Source: Actinomadura spongiicola
GTDB taxonomy: Bacteria > Actinomycetota > Actinomycetes > Streptosporangiales > Streptosporangiaceae
Direction: 5' to 3'
Assembly (NCBI RefSeq): GCF_003432485.1
Contig: NZ_QVNQ01000005.1
Location: 248,001-312,000 of the forward strand
Length of the DNA: 64,000 nucleotides
Positions within the stretch are counted from its first letter, which is position 1. Every line of letters starts with the position of its first letter. The position numbers and the translations under genes were made by a program. Under the pieces are notes generated by a model that saw only the letters and a program-made list of their open reading frames with translations, had not been told where the DNA came from and did no database searches. Positions 1-8,256 of this stretch are shown here, piece after piece.

Positions 1-554
1 GCGGCGATGATCGCCGCGTCCAGGACGTCCTGGTCGAGGGCCTGGCCGAAGGAGATCGTCGCGGACTTCTGGACGCCTCCGCACGACACGCACGGCGGGT
101 CGTCCTCTCCGGCGTCGACGCGGGCGAGGATCTCGGGCATCGGGGTGCGCAGGTCGCACGACAGGCACACCGCCTCGCGCATCGTGCCGTGGATCTCGAT
201 GACCTTGTCGGCGGACGAGCCGGCGCGCTGGTGCAGGCCGTCGATGTTCTGGGTGATGAGGGCGCGGAGCCGTCCGGCGCGCTCCAGCGCGACGAGCGCG
301 GCGTGGGCGGCGTTGGGCTCGGCGTCCCAGACGGGGCTGTCGCGGCGGGCCCGCCAGGTGCGGCGCCGTACCTCGGGGTCGGCGAGGTAGGCGTCGATCG
401 TGGACATCGCCTCCGCCGTGGGGTCCTTCGTCCAGACGCCCTGCGGGCCGCGGAAGTCGGGGATGCCGCTGTCGGTGGAGATTCCGGCGCCGGTCAGCAC
501 GGTGATCGCCTCGGCGACGGGCAGGAAGTCGGCGAGGGTCCGGGGAGCGTCCAC
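1..554 (-). CDS. Sir2-family NAD-dependent protein deacylase (C-terminus beyond window)
   Basis: NAD-dependent lysine deacylase (sirtuin), cytoplasmic. Read from a GTG at 554, the N-terminus carries the NAD-binding GAGIS motif followed by PDFRG, then TQNIDGLHQRAG, the catalytic histidine in EIHGT, and two Cys-x2-Cys pairs (CLSC, CVSC) that bind structural zinc. About 185 residues are visible, and the last 50-60 are missing because the gene runs off the left edge. GTG 554 is the only start candidate before an in-frame stop. It sits six bases after a -10-like TACCAT, so the message is probably leaderless. The sulfotransferase gene at 657 is divergent. Confidence 0.9.
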   Translation of the reverse strand, partial: MDAPRTLADFLPVAEAITVLTGAGISTDSGIPDFRGPQGVWTKDPTAEAMSTIDAYLADPEVRRRTWRARRDSPVWDAEPNAAHAALVALERAGRLRALITQNIDGLHQRAGSSADKVIEIHGTMREAVCLSCDLRTPMPEILARVDAGEDDPPCVSCGGVQKSATISFGQALDQDVLDAAIIA

Positions 555-656
555 CCCACCATGGTAGATCGGGGGTAGATCCGTTCGGCCCCGCGTCGTC
601 CTTTACGGAGCGTCACGGGCCTGCCGGGCCTCAAAAGGTGACAAACTTGCCCCGGT

Positions 657-1613
657 ATGAGGTCGACGCCGCACATCCTGGTGGTCAACGGCACCAAGGT
701 CCGCCGCCCGGTGTTCATCCTGGGTGCTCCGCACTCCGGCGCGGAGCCGCTGGCGCGTGCGATCAAACGCTCCCGCGGCTTCCATCTGACCACCGGGCGT
801 CACGGCGTCCTGCGCGTCACGTACGCGTTCGCCCGGCAGCCGTCGATCGCGACCGAGCGCGGGACGGGCGCGGCGCGGGTGCTGCGGGACGCCTACGCCG
901 AGGCGTGGCTCGTGTCGGCCCGGAGCTGCGCGCAGTGCTCCCCGGAGTGCCGCGAGCTGGCCGGTCTCCCCCCGAGGGCGCCCGGGGATCCCGGCGCCGC
1001 GGCGGGGCACGGGACGGAGCCGTGCGCGGACCCCGGCGGCATCGCCCGGTTCGCCGACGCGTCCCCCGATCTGATCTACAGCGCGGACGTGCTGCTGGAC
1101 GCCTTCCCCGACGCGCAGCTCGTGCAGGTGATCCGGGACGGCCGGGACGCGGTCGCCGACATGCTGGACGACGAGCGCTGCCTCGCCTGGTTCAAACCGG
1201 GGCTCGACAACCTCGACACGGTGTTCCCGAACCCGTTCTTCGGCGTCGAGGACCACACCGAGCGGAGCCGCTGGCCGCGCGCCGCGCCCGCCGTCAAGTG
1301 CGCGCTGCGGTGGCGCGGGGCGGTGCGGCTCAGCGCGCGGCTCCGCCGGCAGGTCCCGGAGGAACAGCTGTTCACCGTCCGGTACGAGGACCTCGTCAGG
1401 AAGCCACGCCGGGTCGGGGACGACCTGTCGCGGTATCTCGACGCGCCGATCTCCAGGGCCGCGCTGTCGGGACTGGTCCGTCCCGCCGAGAACGACGACG
1501 GGGGCGTCGGGTCCTGGCGGGAGCGGCTGACGGCGAGGCAGGTCGCCCAGGTCGAGAAGGTGGCCGGCACGGAGCTGCGGCGGCTCGGGTACCGCCTCGC
1601 CTCGGACCTCTGA
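657..1613 (+). CDS. Sulfotransferase family protein
   Basis: Probable PAPS-dependent sulfotransferase of 318 residues; the acceptor is unknown. The N-terminal phosphosulfate-binding strand-loop-helix is recognisable at VFILGAPHSGAEPL (about residues 18-31), and the 3'-phosphate region at VIRDGRDAVADM near residue 160. The loop is atypical: the usual PRSGTT is PHSGAE. A cysteine-rich insert (CAQCSPEC, about residues 96-103) is followed by a Gly/Pro-rich stretch, unusual for the family. A YEDL motif and a C-terminal helix complete the fold. No good ribosome site precedes the ATG, and GTG 681 is an alternative start. It ends five bases from the convergent ABC exporter gene. Confidence 0.7.
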   Translation: MRSTPHILVVNGTKVRRPVFILGAPHSGAEPLARAIKRSRGFHLTTGRHGVLRVTYAFARQPSIATERGTGAARVLRDAYAEAWLVSARSCAQCSPECRELAGLPPRAPGDPGAAAGHGTEPCADPGGIARFADASPDLIYSADVLLDAFPDAQLVQVIRDGRDAVADMLDDERCLAWFKPGLDNLDTVFPNPFFGVEDHTERSRWPRAAPAVKCALRWRGAVRLSARLRRQVPEEQLFTVRYEDLVRKPRRVGDDLSRYLDAPISRAALSGLVRPAENDDGGVGSWRERLTARQVAQVEKVAGTELRRLGYRLASDL

Positions 1614-1618
1614 ACGGG

Positions 1619-3634
1619 TCATTCCGCGCCGAGCGGCTCCGTCCGTCGCTCCCCGTCGCCCGATACCCCGTCGCCCAATACCTCGTCGCCCGGTACCCCG
1701 TTGCCCGAGGCTCCGTCGCGCTGGTGGGAGAACTGCGTGCGGTACAGCTCCGCGTACAGGCCGCCCTGGAGCAGCAGCTCCTCGTGCCGCCCGCGCTCGG
1801 CGACCCGGCCGCCGTCGATCACCAGGATCTGGTCGGCCTCCCGGATCGTCGACAGGCGGTGCGCGATCACGAGGGACGTCCGTCCGGCGAGGGCGGTCCG
1901 CAGCGCGCGCTGCACGGCCGCCTCGGACTCGGAGTCCAGATGCGCGGTCGCCTCGTCCAGCACGACCACCGACGGCGCCTTGAGCAGCAGCCGCGCGATG
2001 GCGAGGCGCTGCTTCTCCCCGCCGGACAGCCGGTAGCCGCGGTCGCCGACGACGGTGTCGAGGCCCTCGGGCATCGCGGTGACGAGGGCGCCGATCTGCG
2101 CGGCGTCCAGCGCGGCGAGGATCTCCTCGTCGGTGGCGTCCGGGCGGGCGTAGCGCATGTTCTCGCGGATCGAGTCGTGGAACAGGTGCGCGTCCTGGCT
2201 GACCACGCCGATCTCGGCGCGCAGCGATTCGAGGGTGACGTCGCGGACGTCCACGCCGCCGATCCGGACGGCGCCGTCGGACACGTCGTACAGCCGCGAC
2301 ACCAGATGCGTGATCGTCGACTTGCCCGCCCCGGACGGGCCGACCAGCGCGACGAGCGAGCCGGGCGCGGCGGTGAAGTCGACGTCGTGGAGGACCTCGC
2401 GTCCCGGGGCGGTGTCGGTGCGGGCGATCGACTCCAGCGAGGCCAGCGACACCTCCTCGGCGGACGGGTAGGCGAACCGGACGTGGTCGAACTGGATCGA
2501 GGGCGCCTTCAGCAGGGACGGGGCCGGCTTCGAGCCCGGGGAGGCGGGGTGTTCGGCCAGCGGGCGGGCGTCCTTCCGGTCGCGGATCAGCGGCTTCAGG
2601 TCGAGGACCTCGAAGACGCGGTCGAAGCTGACGAGCGCGGTCATGACGTCCACATGGACGTTCGACAGCGCGGTCAGCGGGCCGTACATGCGGGTGAGCA
2701 GGGTCGCGAGCGCGACGAGCGTGCCGAGCTGGAGGGTGCCGTCCACGACCAGGTAGCCGCCGACGCCGTACACCATGGCGGTGGCGAGGGCGGCGACGAG
2801 GGTGAGCGCGGTGAAGAACACCCGCCCGTACATGGCGGCGACGACCCCGACGTCGCGGACGCGGGCGGCGCGGCTTGAGAAGTTCTCCTCCTCCTCGGCG
2901 GGACGCCCGTAGAGTTTGGCCAGCATCGCGCCCGCGACGTTGAACCGCTCGGTCATCAGCGAGCCCATCTCGGCGTCCAGCACCATCTGCTCGCGGCTGA
3001 CGCGCTGGAGGCGCTTGCCGACCCATTTGGCCGGCAGGACGAAGATCGGCAGGAGCAGCAGCGCGATCAGCGTCACCTGCCACGACAGGATCATCATGGT
3101 GACCAGCACGAGGATCAGGCTGATCACGTTGGACACCACCGCGGACAGGGTGGTGGTGAGGGCGCGCTGCGCGCCGATGACGTCGTTGTTGAGGCGGCTG
3201 ACGAGCGAGCCGGTCTGGGCGCGCATGAAGAACGCGACGGGCTGGCGCTGGACGTGCGCGAAGACCTGGCTGCGCAGGTCGTAGATGAGCCCCTCGCCGA
3301 TGCGGGCGGAGTACCACCGTTGCGCGAGGCTGAGCACGGCCTCCACCAGGGCGAGTCCGGCGACGGCGGCGGCGAGCCAGACGACGAGGCCCTGCCGTCC
3401 CGCCACGATGCCCTGATCGATGATCGCCTTCAGCAGCAGCGGGTTGGCGACGACGATCAGCGCGGCCAGCGAGTTCAGGGTGAGGAACAGGACCAGCTCA
3501 CGGACGTAGGGCCGGGCGTACCCGGCGATCCGTCCGACGGTGCCGGGCTTGAGCTTCTGCTGCATGACGGACCCGTCCCGGCGGAACGAGGCCATCACCT
3601 GCCAGCCGTTGCCCGGCATTCCCGGCATTCCCAC
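1619..3634 (-). CDS. ABC exporter, fused permease/ATPase
   Basis: A 671-residue half-transporter of the multidrug/lipid export type, inner membrane, expected to work as a homodimer. About six transmembrane helices lie in residues 45-330. The nucleotide-binding domain has Walker A GPSGAGKST near 430, a Q-loop, the signature LSGGEKQR near 535, Walker B VVVLDEAT near 553 and the switch IAHRLST. The N-terminus has a short Gly-Met-Pro repeat. The extreme C-terminus after the ATPase is an acidic Gly-Asp pentapeptide repeat (see repeat feature). GTG 3634 is chosen because GGAGG lies six bases upstream. The substrate cannot be predicted. Confidence 0.9.
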   Translation of the reverse strand: MGMPGMPGNGWQVMASFRRDGSVMQQKLKPGTVGRIAGYARPYVRELVLFLTLNSLAALIVVANPLLLKAIIDQGIVAGRQGLVVWLAAAVAGLALVEAVLSLAQRWYSARIGEGLIYDLRSQVFAHVQRQPVAFFMRAQTGSLVSRLNNDVIGAQRALTTTLSAVVSNVISLILVLVTMMILSWQVTLIALLLLPIFVLPAKWVGKRLQRVSREQMVLDAEMGSLMTERFNVAGAMLAKLYGRPAEEEENFSSRAARVRDVGVVAAMYGRVFFTALTLVAALATAMVYGVGGYLVVDGTLQLGTLVALATLLTRMYGPLTALSNVHVDVMTALVSFDRVFEVLDLKPLIRDRKDARPLAEHPASPGSKPAPSLLKAPSIQFDHVRFAYPSAEEVSLASLESIARTDTAPGREVLHDVDFTAAPGSLVALVGPSGAGKSTITHLVSRLYDVSDGAVRIGGVDVRDVTLESLRAEIGVVSQDAHLFHDSIRENMRYARPDATDEEILAALDAAQIGALVTAMPEGLDTVVGDRGYRLSGGEKQRLAIARLLLKAPSVVVLDEATAHLDSESEAAVQRALRTALAGRTSLVIAHRLSTIREADQILVIDGGRVAERGRHEELLLQGGLYAELYRTQFSHQRDGASGNGVPGDEVLGDGVSGDGERRTEPLGAE
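1654..1713. repeat. 15-bp tandem repeat encoding a Gly-Asp pentapeptide tail
   Basis: Four consecutive 15-bp units (CGTCGCCCGATACCC and close variants) start at 1654, 1669, 1684 and 1699, with a decayed fifth after 1713. Read on the minus strand inside the ABC exporter, each unit encodes a pentapeptide of the form V-x-G-D-G/E. The period is a multiple of three, so copy-number change would lengthen or shorten the tail without a frameshift. Confidence 0.85.
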
Positions 3635-3913
3635 AAGCGCCTCCGTGGTCCGCCCCGATGTGATCCGACGACTGCGATCGAACCGGCCTGATCAAAGCCC
3701 GTGTAATCAAGTAAGCACTGTCGAGCCCGGCCGGAACAACACGGGCCCGCACGACCGCCTTCCCGCGTCCGCTCATGGCGTAACCGGGTCCTGTGCCGGG
3801 CCACCATGATCACGATCCGGCGGCGCATGAGAACACGGTGCTTATGGACTTCACCGCGCCGCCGCGAGTTAATGATGTCCCCATCCTCTGGCTCACACCT
3901 CCCAGGAGCCCCA
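3635..3913. promoter_or_regulatory. Divergent intergenic region between ABC exporter and CocE peptidase
   Basis: 279 bp that must hold both promoters. On the plus strand an AT-rich TTAATGAT at about 3868-3876 is a plausible -10 for the peptidase, and AGGAG at 3903-3907 is its ribosome site. On the minus strand GGAGG precedes the exporter GTG. No convincing -35 hexamer, operator or RNA structure was seen. Confidence 0.35.
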
Positions 3914-5848
3914 GTGAAACGTAAGCTCCCGTCAGGCGGCACCGGCGTGATCTTTCTCACCGCCGCGCTGCTCGCCCTCACCGCGCTGCCGGCGGGGGCG
4001 GCCGGACCTCCGAGGTCCGCGCCGCCCGGGTCGGGATCGGCGCCGACGGTCACGGTGCGGGGCGGCGAAACGAAGCCGGTCTTCTCCCGCGCCGACGCCG
4101 TCACGCAGACCGTCATGATCGAGACCACGGTCGACAGCGACCGCGACGGCGAACGCGACCGCGTCCAGATGCGGATCATGCGGCCGAAGGAGACCGACAC
4201 CGCCGGGTTGAAGGTCCCGACGATCCTGGAGGCCAGCCCGTACTGGGCCGGCACCCACGACATCCCGCTGTATCCGGTCGACGTCGACGACGCGCAGGGC
4301 CGGTCGCTCGCCCCCCCGTTCCGGAGCCTCGCCGAGGTCTTCCCCGGTTACTACGACAACTACTTCCTGCCCCGCGGGTACGCCATCGCGAACCTGGACA
4401 GCATCGGGACGGGCGGCTCGACGGGCTGCCCGACGTCCGGGGACCGCAGCGAGCAGGCGGGCGCCAAGGCCGCAGTGGACTGGCTCAACGGCCGCGCCCG
4501 GGGCTGGGCGCCGGACGGCACGCCGGTGAAGGCGAACTGGTCCACCGGCAACGTCGGCATGATCGGCCAGTCCTACAACGGGACGCTGCCGAACATGGCG
4601 GCCGCCACCGGCGTCGAGGGCCTGAAGGCGATCGTGCCCATCGCCGGGATCTCCAACTGGTACGACTACTACCGCGCGGGCGGCGGCGTCGTCGCGCCCG
4701 GCGGCTTCCAGGGCGAGGACCTCGACATCCTCGCCAAGGTGGTACTGACCCGCAAGAACCCCGAGGTCTGCCAGAAGATCATCGACGAGATCGCCGCGAC
4801 GCAGGACCGCGAGACCGGCGACTACGGCAAGATCTGGGCGCAGCGCGACTATGTCGACCAGGCACGGAAGGTGCGCGCCGCCGTGATGGTCGTGCACGGC
4901 GTGAACGACTGGAACGTCAAGGTCAAGAACTCCGTGCAGTGGTGGAACGCCCTGAAGGACGCGGGCGTGCCGCGCAAGCTGTGGCTGCACCAGGCCGCCC
5001 ACGCCACGCCGTTCCGGTGGCGCGTCGAGGAGTGGCTGCGGCAGACGCACCACTGGTTCGACCGCTACCTGTACGGCATCCGCAACGGCGTCGAGCGCGA
5101 GCCGCGGGTGGACGTCGAGCGGCCGGACGGCACGTGGGAGACGGCGAAGGACTGGCCCGTGCCCGGCACCCGCACCGTCGACGTCAGCCTGAACGCGGGG
5201 CCGGACGGCCAGCCGGGGACCCTGGGGCTGCGGTCCCGGTCCGGTGAGACGCAGACGTTCACCGACGCCGGCAGGACCCGCACCGCCGACGACCTCCTCG
5301 TCAACGAGAACCAGGTCGACCCGAACCGGCTCGCCTACCTGACGGAGACGCTGCGCGGGCCCGTCCGGGTGAACGGCATCCCGTCGATGTCGGTGCGGGC
5401 CTCGCTCGACGGCCGGTCGCCGTACCTGACGGCGCTGCTGGTCGACTACGGCACCGACACCCGTCCCACGGGCGCCCGGACCAACACCGACGAGCAGGTC
5501 TGCTTCGGGGAGACCGTCACCGGCGACGTCGGCTGCACGATCCGGCAGCGGCACCGGATGGAGACCGCCCCCTACAAGATCATCACCCGGGGCTGGCTGG
5601 ACGTGCGGAACCGGCGCGACTTCAGCCGTTCGGAACCGATCGAGCCCGGCAAGAGCTACACGTTCCGCTGGGACCTCGAACCGACCGACTACGTCGTGAA
5701 GGCCGGTCACCGGCTGGGCGTGATCCTGCTGTCCACCGACCACGACTACACGCTGCGGCACCGTCCCGGCACCGAGGTCGGCGTGCGGCCCGGCGTCAGC
5801 AAGATCATGCTGCCGCTGGCGCGCGGCGGCCGCGAGGTGCTCAAGTAG
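3914..5848 (+). CDS. Secreted CocE/NonD-type Xaa-Pro dipeptidyl-peptidase
   Basis: Secreted serine hydrolase of the X-Pro dipeptidyl-peptidase/cocaine esterase group, 644 residues from GTG 3914. This start is supported by AGGAG at 3903 and by the signal peptide that follows at once (KRK, then a hydrophobic core ending LPAGAAG). The alpha/beta-hydrolase triad is visible: Ser220 in GQSYNG, Asp332 in GVNDWN and His363 in QAAHAT. The C-terminal third is the jelly-roll PepX_C domain. It would remove X-Pro dipeptides from peptides outside the cell. Upstream in-frame ATGs exist but would bury the signal sequence. A strong hairpin terminator follows 65 bases downstream. Confidence 0.88.
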   Translation: MKRKLPSGGTGVIFLTAALLALTALPAGAAGPPRSAPPGSGSAPTVTVRGGETKPVFSRADAVTQTVMIETTVDSDRDGERDRVQMRIMRPKETDTAGLKVPTILEASPYWAGTHDIPLYPVDVDDAQGRSLAPPFRSLAEVFPGYYDNYFLPRGYAIANLDSIGTGGSTGCPTSGDRSEQAGAKAAVDWLNGRARGWAPDGTPVKANWSTGNVGMIGQSYNGTLPNMAAATGVEGLKAIVPIAGISNWYDYYRAGGGVVAPGGFQGEDLDILAKVVLTRKNPEVCQKIIDEIAATQDRETGDYGKIWAQRDYVDQARKVRAAVMVVHGVNDWNVKVKNSVQWWNALKDAGVPRKLWLHQAAHATPFRWRVEEWLRQTHHWFDRYLYGIRNGVEREPRVDVERPDGTWETAKDWPVPGTRTVDVSLNAGPDGQPGTLGLRSRSGETQTFTDAGRTRTADDLLVNENQVDPNRLAYLTETLRGPVRVNGIPSMSVRASLDGRSPYLTALLVDYGTDTRPTGARTNTDEQVCFGETVTGDVGCTIRQRHRMETAPYKIITRGWLDVRNRRDFSRSEPIEPGKSYTFRWDLEPTDYVVKAGHRLGVILLSTDHDYTLRHRPGTEVGVRPGVSKIMLPLARGGREVLK

Positions 5849-5912
5849 CCCGGTCGGGCGGATCGTTTCGGAGGTGCCCCGGCCGAGGTCGCGGCACTTT
5901 TCCGATGAACGC

Positions 5913-5954
5913 GTTTCGGGCCCGTCCCACCGACTGGCGGGACGGGCCCGAAAC
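5913..5954. terminator. Hairpin terminator, 16-bp perfect stem
   Basis: Arms 5913-5928 and 5939-5954 are perfect inverted copies (GTTTCGGGCCCGTCCC) around a 10-base loop. There is no long U-run, as is common in actinobacteria. It separates the peptidase gene from the convergent small HTH gene and could stop transcription from both sides. Confidence 0.85.
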
Positions 5955-6031
5955 CTGTCCACCGCCGTGACCGGACCGGGAAGGTCCGGCCACGGCGACG
6001 GGCCGTGCGCTCATCCGGGGGCCGGGGTCCG

Positions 6032-6244
6032 TCAGGACTTCTTGCCCCGGGTCGCGCCACCGCGACCGCGCAGGTTGACTCCGGACTCGGTCAGAATCCG
6101 GTGGATGAAACCGTAGGAGCGGCCGGTGGCGGCTGCCAGGGCGCGGATGCTCTCGCCGGAGTCGTACCTCTTCTTCAGGTCCGCCGCCAGCTTGTCGCGC
6201 TCGGCACCGGTCACGCGGGTGCCCTTCTTGAGGGTCTCGGCCAC
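6032..6244 (-). CDS. Small helix-turn-helix protein conserved in actinobacteria
   Basis: Predicted DNA-binding protein of 70 residues. The core (RALAAATGRSYGFIHRIL, about residues 34-51) is a resolvase/transposase-like helix-turn-helix. It is flanked by a lysine-rich N-terminus and a basic Gly-Arg-Lys tail, giving a strongly positive protein. GTG 6244 is chosen because GGGAGGT lies four to five bases upstream and the family, as I recall it, begins with an AETLKKG-like sequence. An ATG at 6292 would add 16 poorly conserved residues. Its function is unknown; a nucleoid-associated or regulatory role fits the size and charge. Confidence 0.8.
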   Translation of the reverse strand: MAETLKKGTRVTGAERDKLAADLKKRYDSGESIRALAAATGRSYGFIHRILTESGVNLRGRGGATRGKKS

Positions 6245-6360
6245 GAGTACCTCCCGTAGTGATGTGGTGACCGCTGCGTTATCCCCCGCCATGATCAGTC
6301 ATTCCCGGCGGTTCGGCTACCCACTCGGCCAGAAAAGATCTGCGGAAGTCACTCCGCAGG

Positions 6361-7959
6361 TCACGCGAGGGCCACCAGATCGGCAAACTCGTCACTCCAG
6401 ATGTCTTCCACCCCATCCGGCAGCAAAATCACTCTTTCCGGTGCGAGCGCCTCCACCGCGCCCTCGTCGTGGGTCACCAGGACGATCGCTCCGGTGAACG
6501 TCCGCAGCGCCGCGAGGATCTCCGCGCGGCTGGCCGGGTCGAGGTTGTTGGTGGGCTCGTCCAGCAGCAGGACGTTCGCGCTGGACACCACCAGCATCGC
6601 CAGTGCCAGCCGGGTCTTCTCGCCGCCGGACAGGACGCCCGCGGGCTTGTCGACGTCGTCGCCGGAGAACAGGAACGAGCCGAGGATCTTGCGGACCTCG
6701 ACGGGCGCCATGCCGGGCGCGGACGACTGCATGTTCTCCAGCACGGACCGGTCGACGTCCAGGGTTTCGTGCTCCTGCGCGTAGTAGCCGATCCGCAGGC
6801 CATGTCCGGCCACCACGGCGCCGGTGTCGGGCTCGTCGACGCCCGCCAGCAGGCGCAACAGGGTCGTCTTGCCCGCGCCGTTCAGCCCGAGGACGACCAC
6901 GCGGCTGCCCCGGTCGATGGCCAGATCCACGTCGGTGAATATCTCCAAAGATCCGTACGATTTCGACAAACCCTCCGCGGTGAGCGGAGTTCGACCGCAC
7001 GGCGCCGGATCCGGAAAGCGGATCTTGGCGACCTTGTCGGCCTGCCGTTCGCCCTCGACGGACGCCAGCAGCCGCCTGGCGCGCCGGTCCATCTGCTGGG
7101 CCGCCTTGGCCTTGGTGGCCTTGGCGCGCATCTTGTCGGCCTGCGACAGCAGCGCAGAGGCCTGCCGCTGCGCGTTGGCCGACTCGCGCTTGCGGCGCCG
7201 CTCGTCGGTCTCGCGCTGGTCGAGGTACTTCTTCCAGCCGACGTTGTAGACGTCGATCACGCAGCGGTTGGCGTCCAGGTGGAACACGCGGTTGACGACG
7301 ACGTCCAGCAGCTCCACATCGTGGCTGATCACGACGAGGCCGCCCTGGTGGGACTTCAGGAAGTCGCGGAGCCAGACGATGGAGTCGGCGTCCAGGTGGT
7401 TGGTGGGCTCGTCCAGCAGCAGCGTGTCGGCGCCGGAGAACAGGATGCGGGCCAACTCGACCCGGCGGCGCTGGCCGCCCGACAGCGTGCCGAGCGGCTG
7501 GGTCATCACCCGGTCCGGTAGGCCGAGGCTGGAGGCGATCGACGCCGCCTCGGCCTCCGCGGCGTAGCCGCCGAGCACGTACAGCCGCTCCTCCAGCCGC
7601 CCGTACCGGCGCACGGCCCGGTCGCGCTCGGCGCCGGTCGCCGTCGCCATCGCGTCCTCCGCGGCGCGCAGGTCACGGAGCACCGTGTCCAGGCCGCGGG
7701 CGGACAGGATGCGGTCACGGGCCAGCTCGTCGAGGTCGACGTCGCGGGGGTCCTGCGGCAGGTAGCCGATGGTGCCCGAGGACGTCACCGCGCCCTGGGC
7801 GGGCGGCGCCTCCCCCGCCAGCACCTTGGTGAGGGTCGTCTTACCCGCGCCGTTGCGCCCGACGAACCCGACCCGGTCGCCCGGGTTGACGCGGAACGTG
7901 GCGGCCTCGATCAGCAGCCGGGACCCGGCGCGCAGCTCGATGTCTTTCGCGATGATCAC
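6361..7959 (-). CDS. ABC-F family ATPase (ribosome-associated, possible resistance protein)
   Basis: Soluble protein of 532 residues with two ATP-binding cassettes and no membrane domain, the ABC-F layout. Walker A motifs are GRNGAGKTT (Lys40) and GLNGAGKTT (about 335-343). Signatures are LSGGQRRR and LSGGEKTR, and each Walker B is followed by DEPTN. The linker between the cassettes (about residues 250-310) is long, basic and helical, as expected for the segment that reaches into the ribosomal E/P site. Family members act as translation factors or protect ribosomes from antibiotics. GTG 7959 gives the usual N-terminus; GTG 8001 would add 14 residues. A short upstream ORF and a foldable leader precede it. 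Confidence 0.88.
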   Translation of the reverse strand: MIIAKDIELRAGSRLLIEAATFRVNPGDRVGFVGRNGAGKTTLTKVLAGEAPPAQGAVTSSGTIGYLPQDPRDVDLDELARDRILSARGLDTVLRDLRAAEDAMATATGAERDRAVRRYGRLEERLYVLGGYAAEAEAASIASSLGLPDRVMTQPLGTLSGGQRRRVELARILFSGADTLLLDEPTNHLDADSIVWLRDFLKSHQGGLVVISHDVELLDVVVNRVFHLDANRCVIDVYNVGWKKYLDQRETDERRRKRESANAQRQASALLSQADKMRAKATKAKAAQQMDRRARRLLASVEGERQADKVAKIRFPDPAPCGRTPLTAEGLSKSYGSLEIFTDVDLAIDRGSRVVVLGLNGAGKTTLLRLLAGVDEPDTGAVVAGHGLRIGYYAQEHETLDVDRSVLENMQSSAPGMAPVEVRKILGSFLFSGDDVDKPAGVLSGGEKTRLALAMLVVSSANVLLLDEPTNNLDPASRAEILAALRTFTGAIVLVTHDEGAVEALAPERVILLPDGVEDIWSDEFADLVALA

Positions 7960-8094
7960 AGTGACAGGGCTCCCCAGAGGGACGGCTCGATGGACAGGCA
8001 CGAAGAAGCGCGCCTCTCGGTCACGAGCGGGGCTCGGGCCGGGGCGCGCCGGGGCTGCCGGTCAATTCGGGAGCTGAATCATCGTCCCAGTGTA
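7960..8094 (-). promoter_or_regulatory. Promoter and structured leader of the ABC-F gene
   Basis: On the minus strand a -10-like TACACT (8094-8089) lies six bases before a six-codon ORF (8082-8062). About 100 bases follow before the ABC-F GTG. Within them GCGCGCC near 8048 can pair with GGCGCGC near 8013, enclosing a smaller CGAG/CTCG hairpin. This resembles ribosome-mediated attenuation leaders known from other antibiotic-inducible ABC-F genes. No good -35 hexamer was found. Confidence 0.5.
8062..8082 (-). CDS. Putative leaderless upstream ORF encoding MIQLPN
   Basis: Seven codons (ATG ATT CAG CTC CCG AAT TGA). The ATG lies six bases after a TACACT -10-like element, matching the leaderless layout of other genes in this window. 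Position and size fit a regulatory leader peptide for the ABC-F gene, on which a drug-stalled ribosome could change the downstream fold. Nothing shows directly that it is translated. Confidence 0.45.
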   Translation of the reverse strand: MIQLPN

Positions 8095-8256
8095 CGTGAC
8101 GGCGGGCCGGTACCGGCCATGCCGAAGGGCCGCCGGTTCCCGTACGGACGGGGTGTCACCGATGTGTGAACCCCGTGGGAGCGGCCAGGATTGGGACACG
8201 GGCATGCGGCGAACACCAGCGGGACCGGGTCCCTGCATGAAGGAGCGTGAAGTCGA

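Noticed and set aside
544..585. GATCTACC direct repeat near the Sir2 start as an operator
   Set aside because: Two eight-base copies close together; the second forms part of the -10-like element. Too short to support a regulator site.
603..3317. Very long open frame on the minus strand opposite the sulfotransferase and through the ABC exporter
   Set aside because: Its product is Arg/Pro/Ala-rich low-complexity sequence, the usual mirror of GC-rich coding DNA, and it conflicts with two well-supported genes.
3806..3913. Longer N-terminus for the CocE peptidase starting at an upstream ATG
   Set aside because: It would place about 36 residues before a clear signal peptide and ignore the well-spaced AGGAG before GTG 3914.
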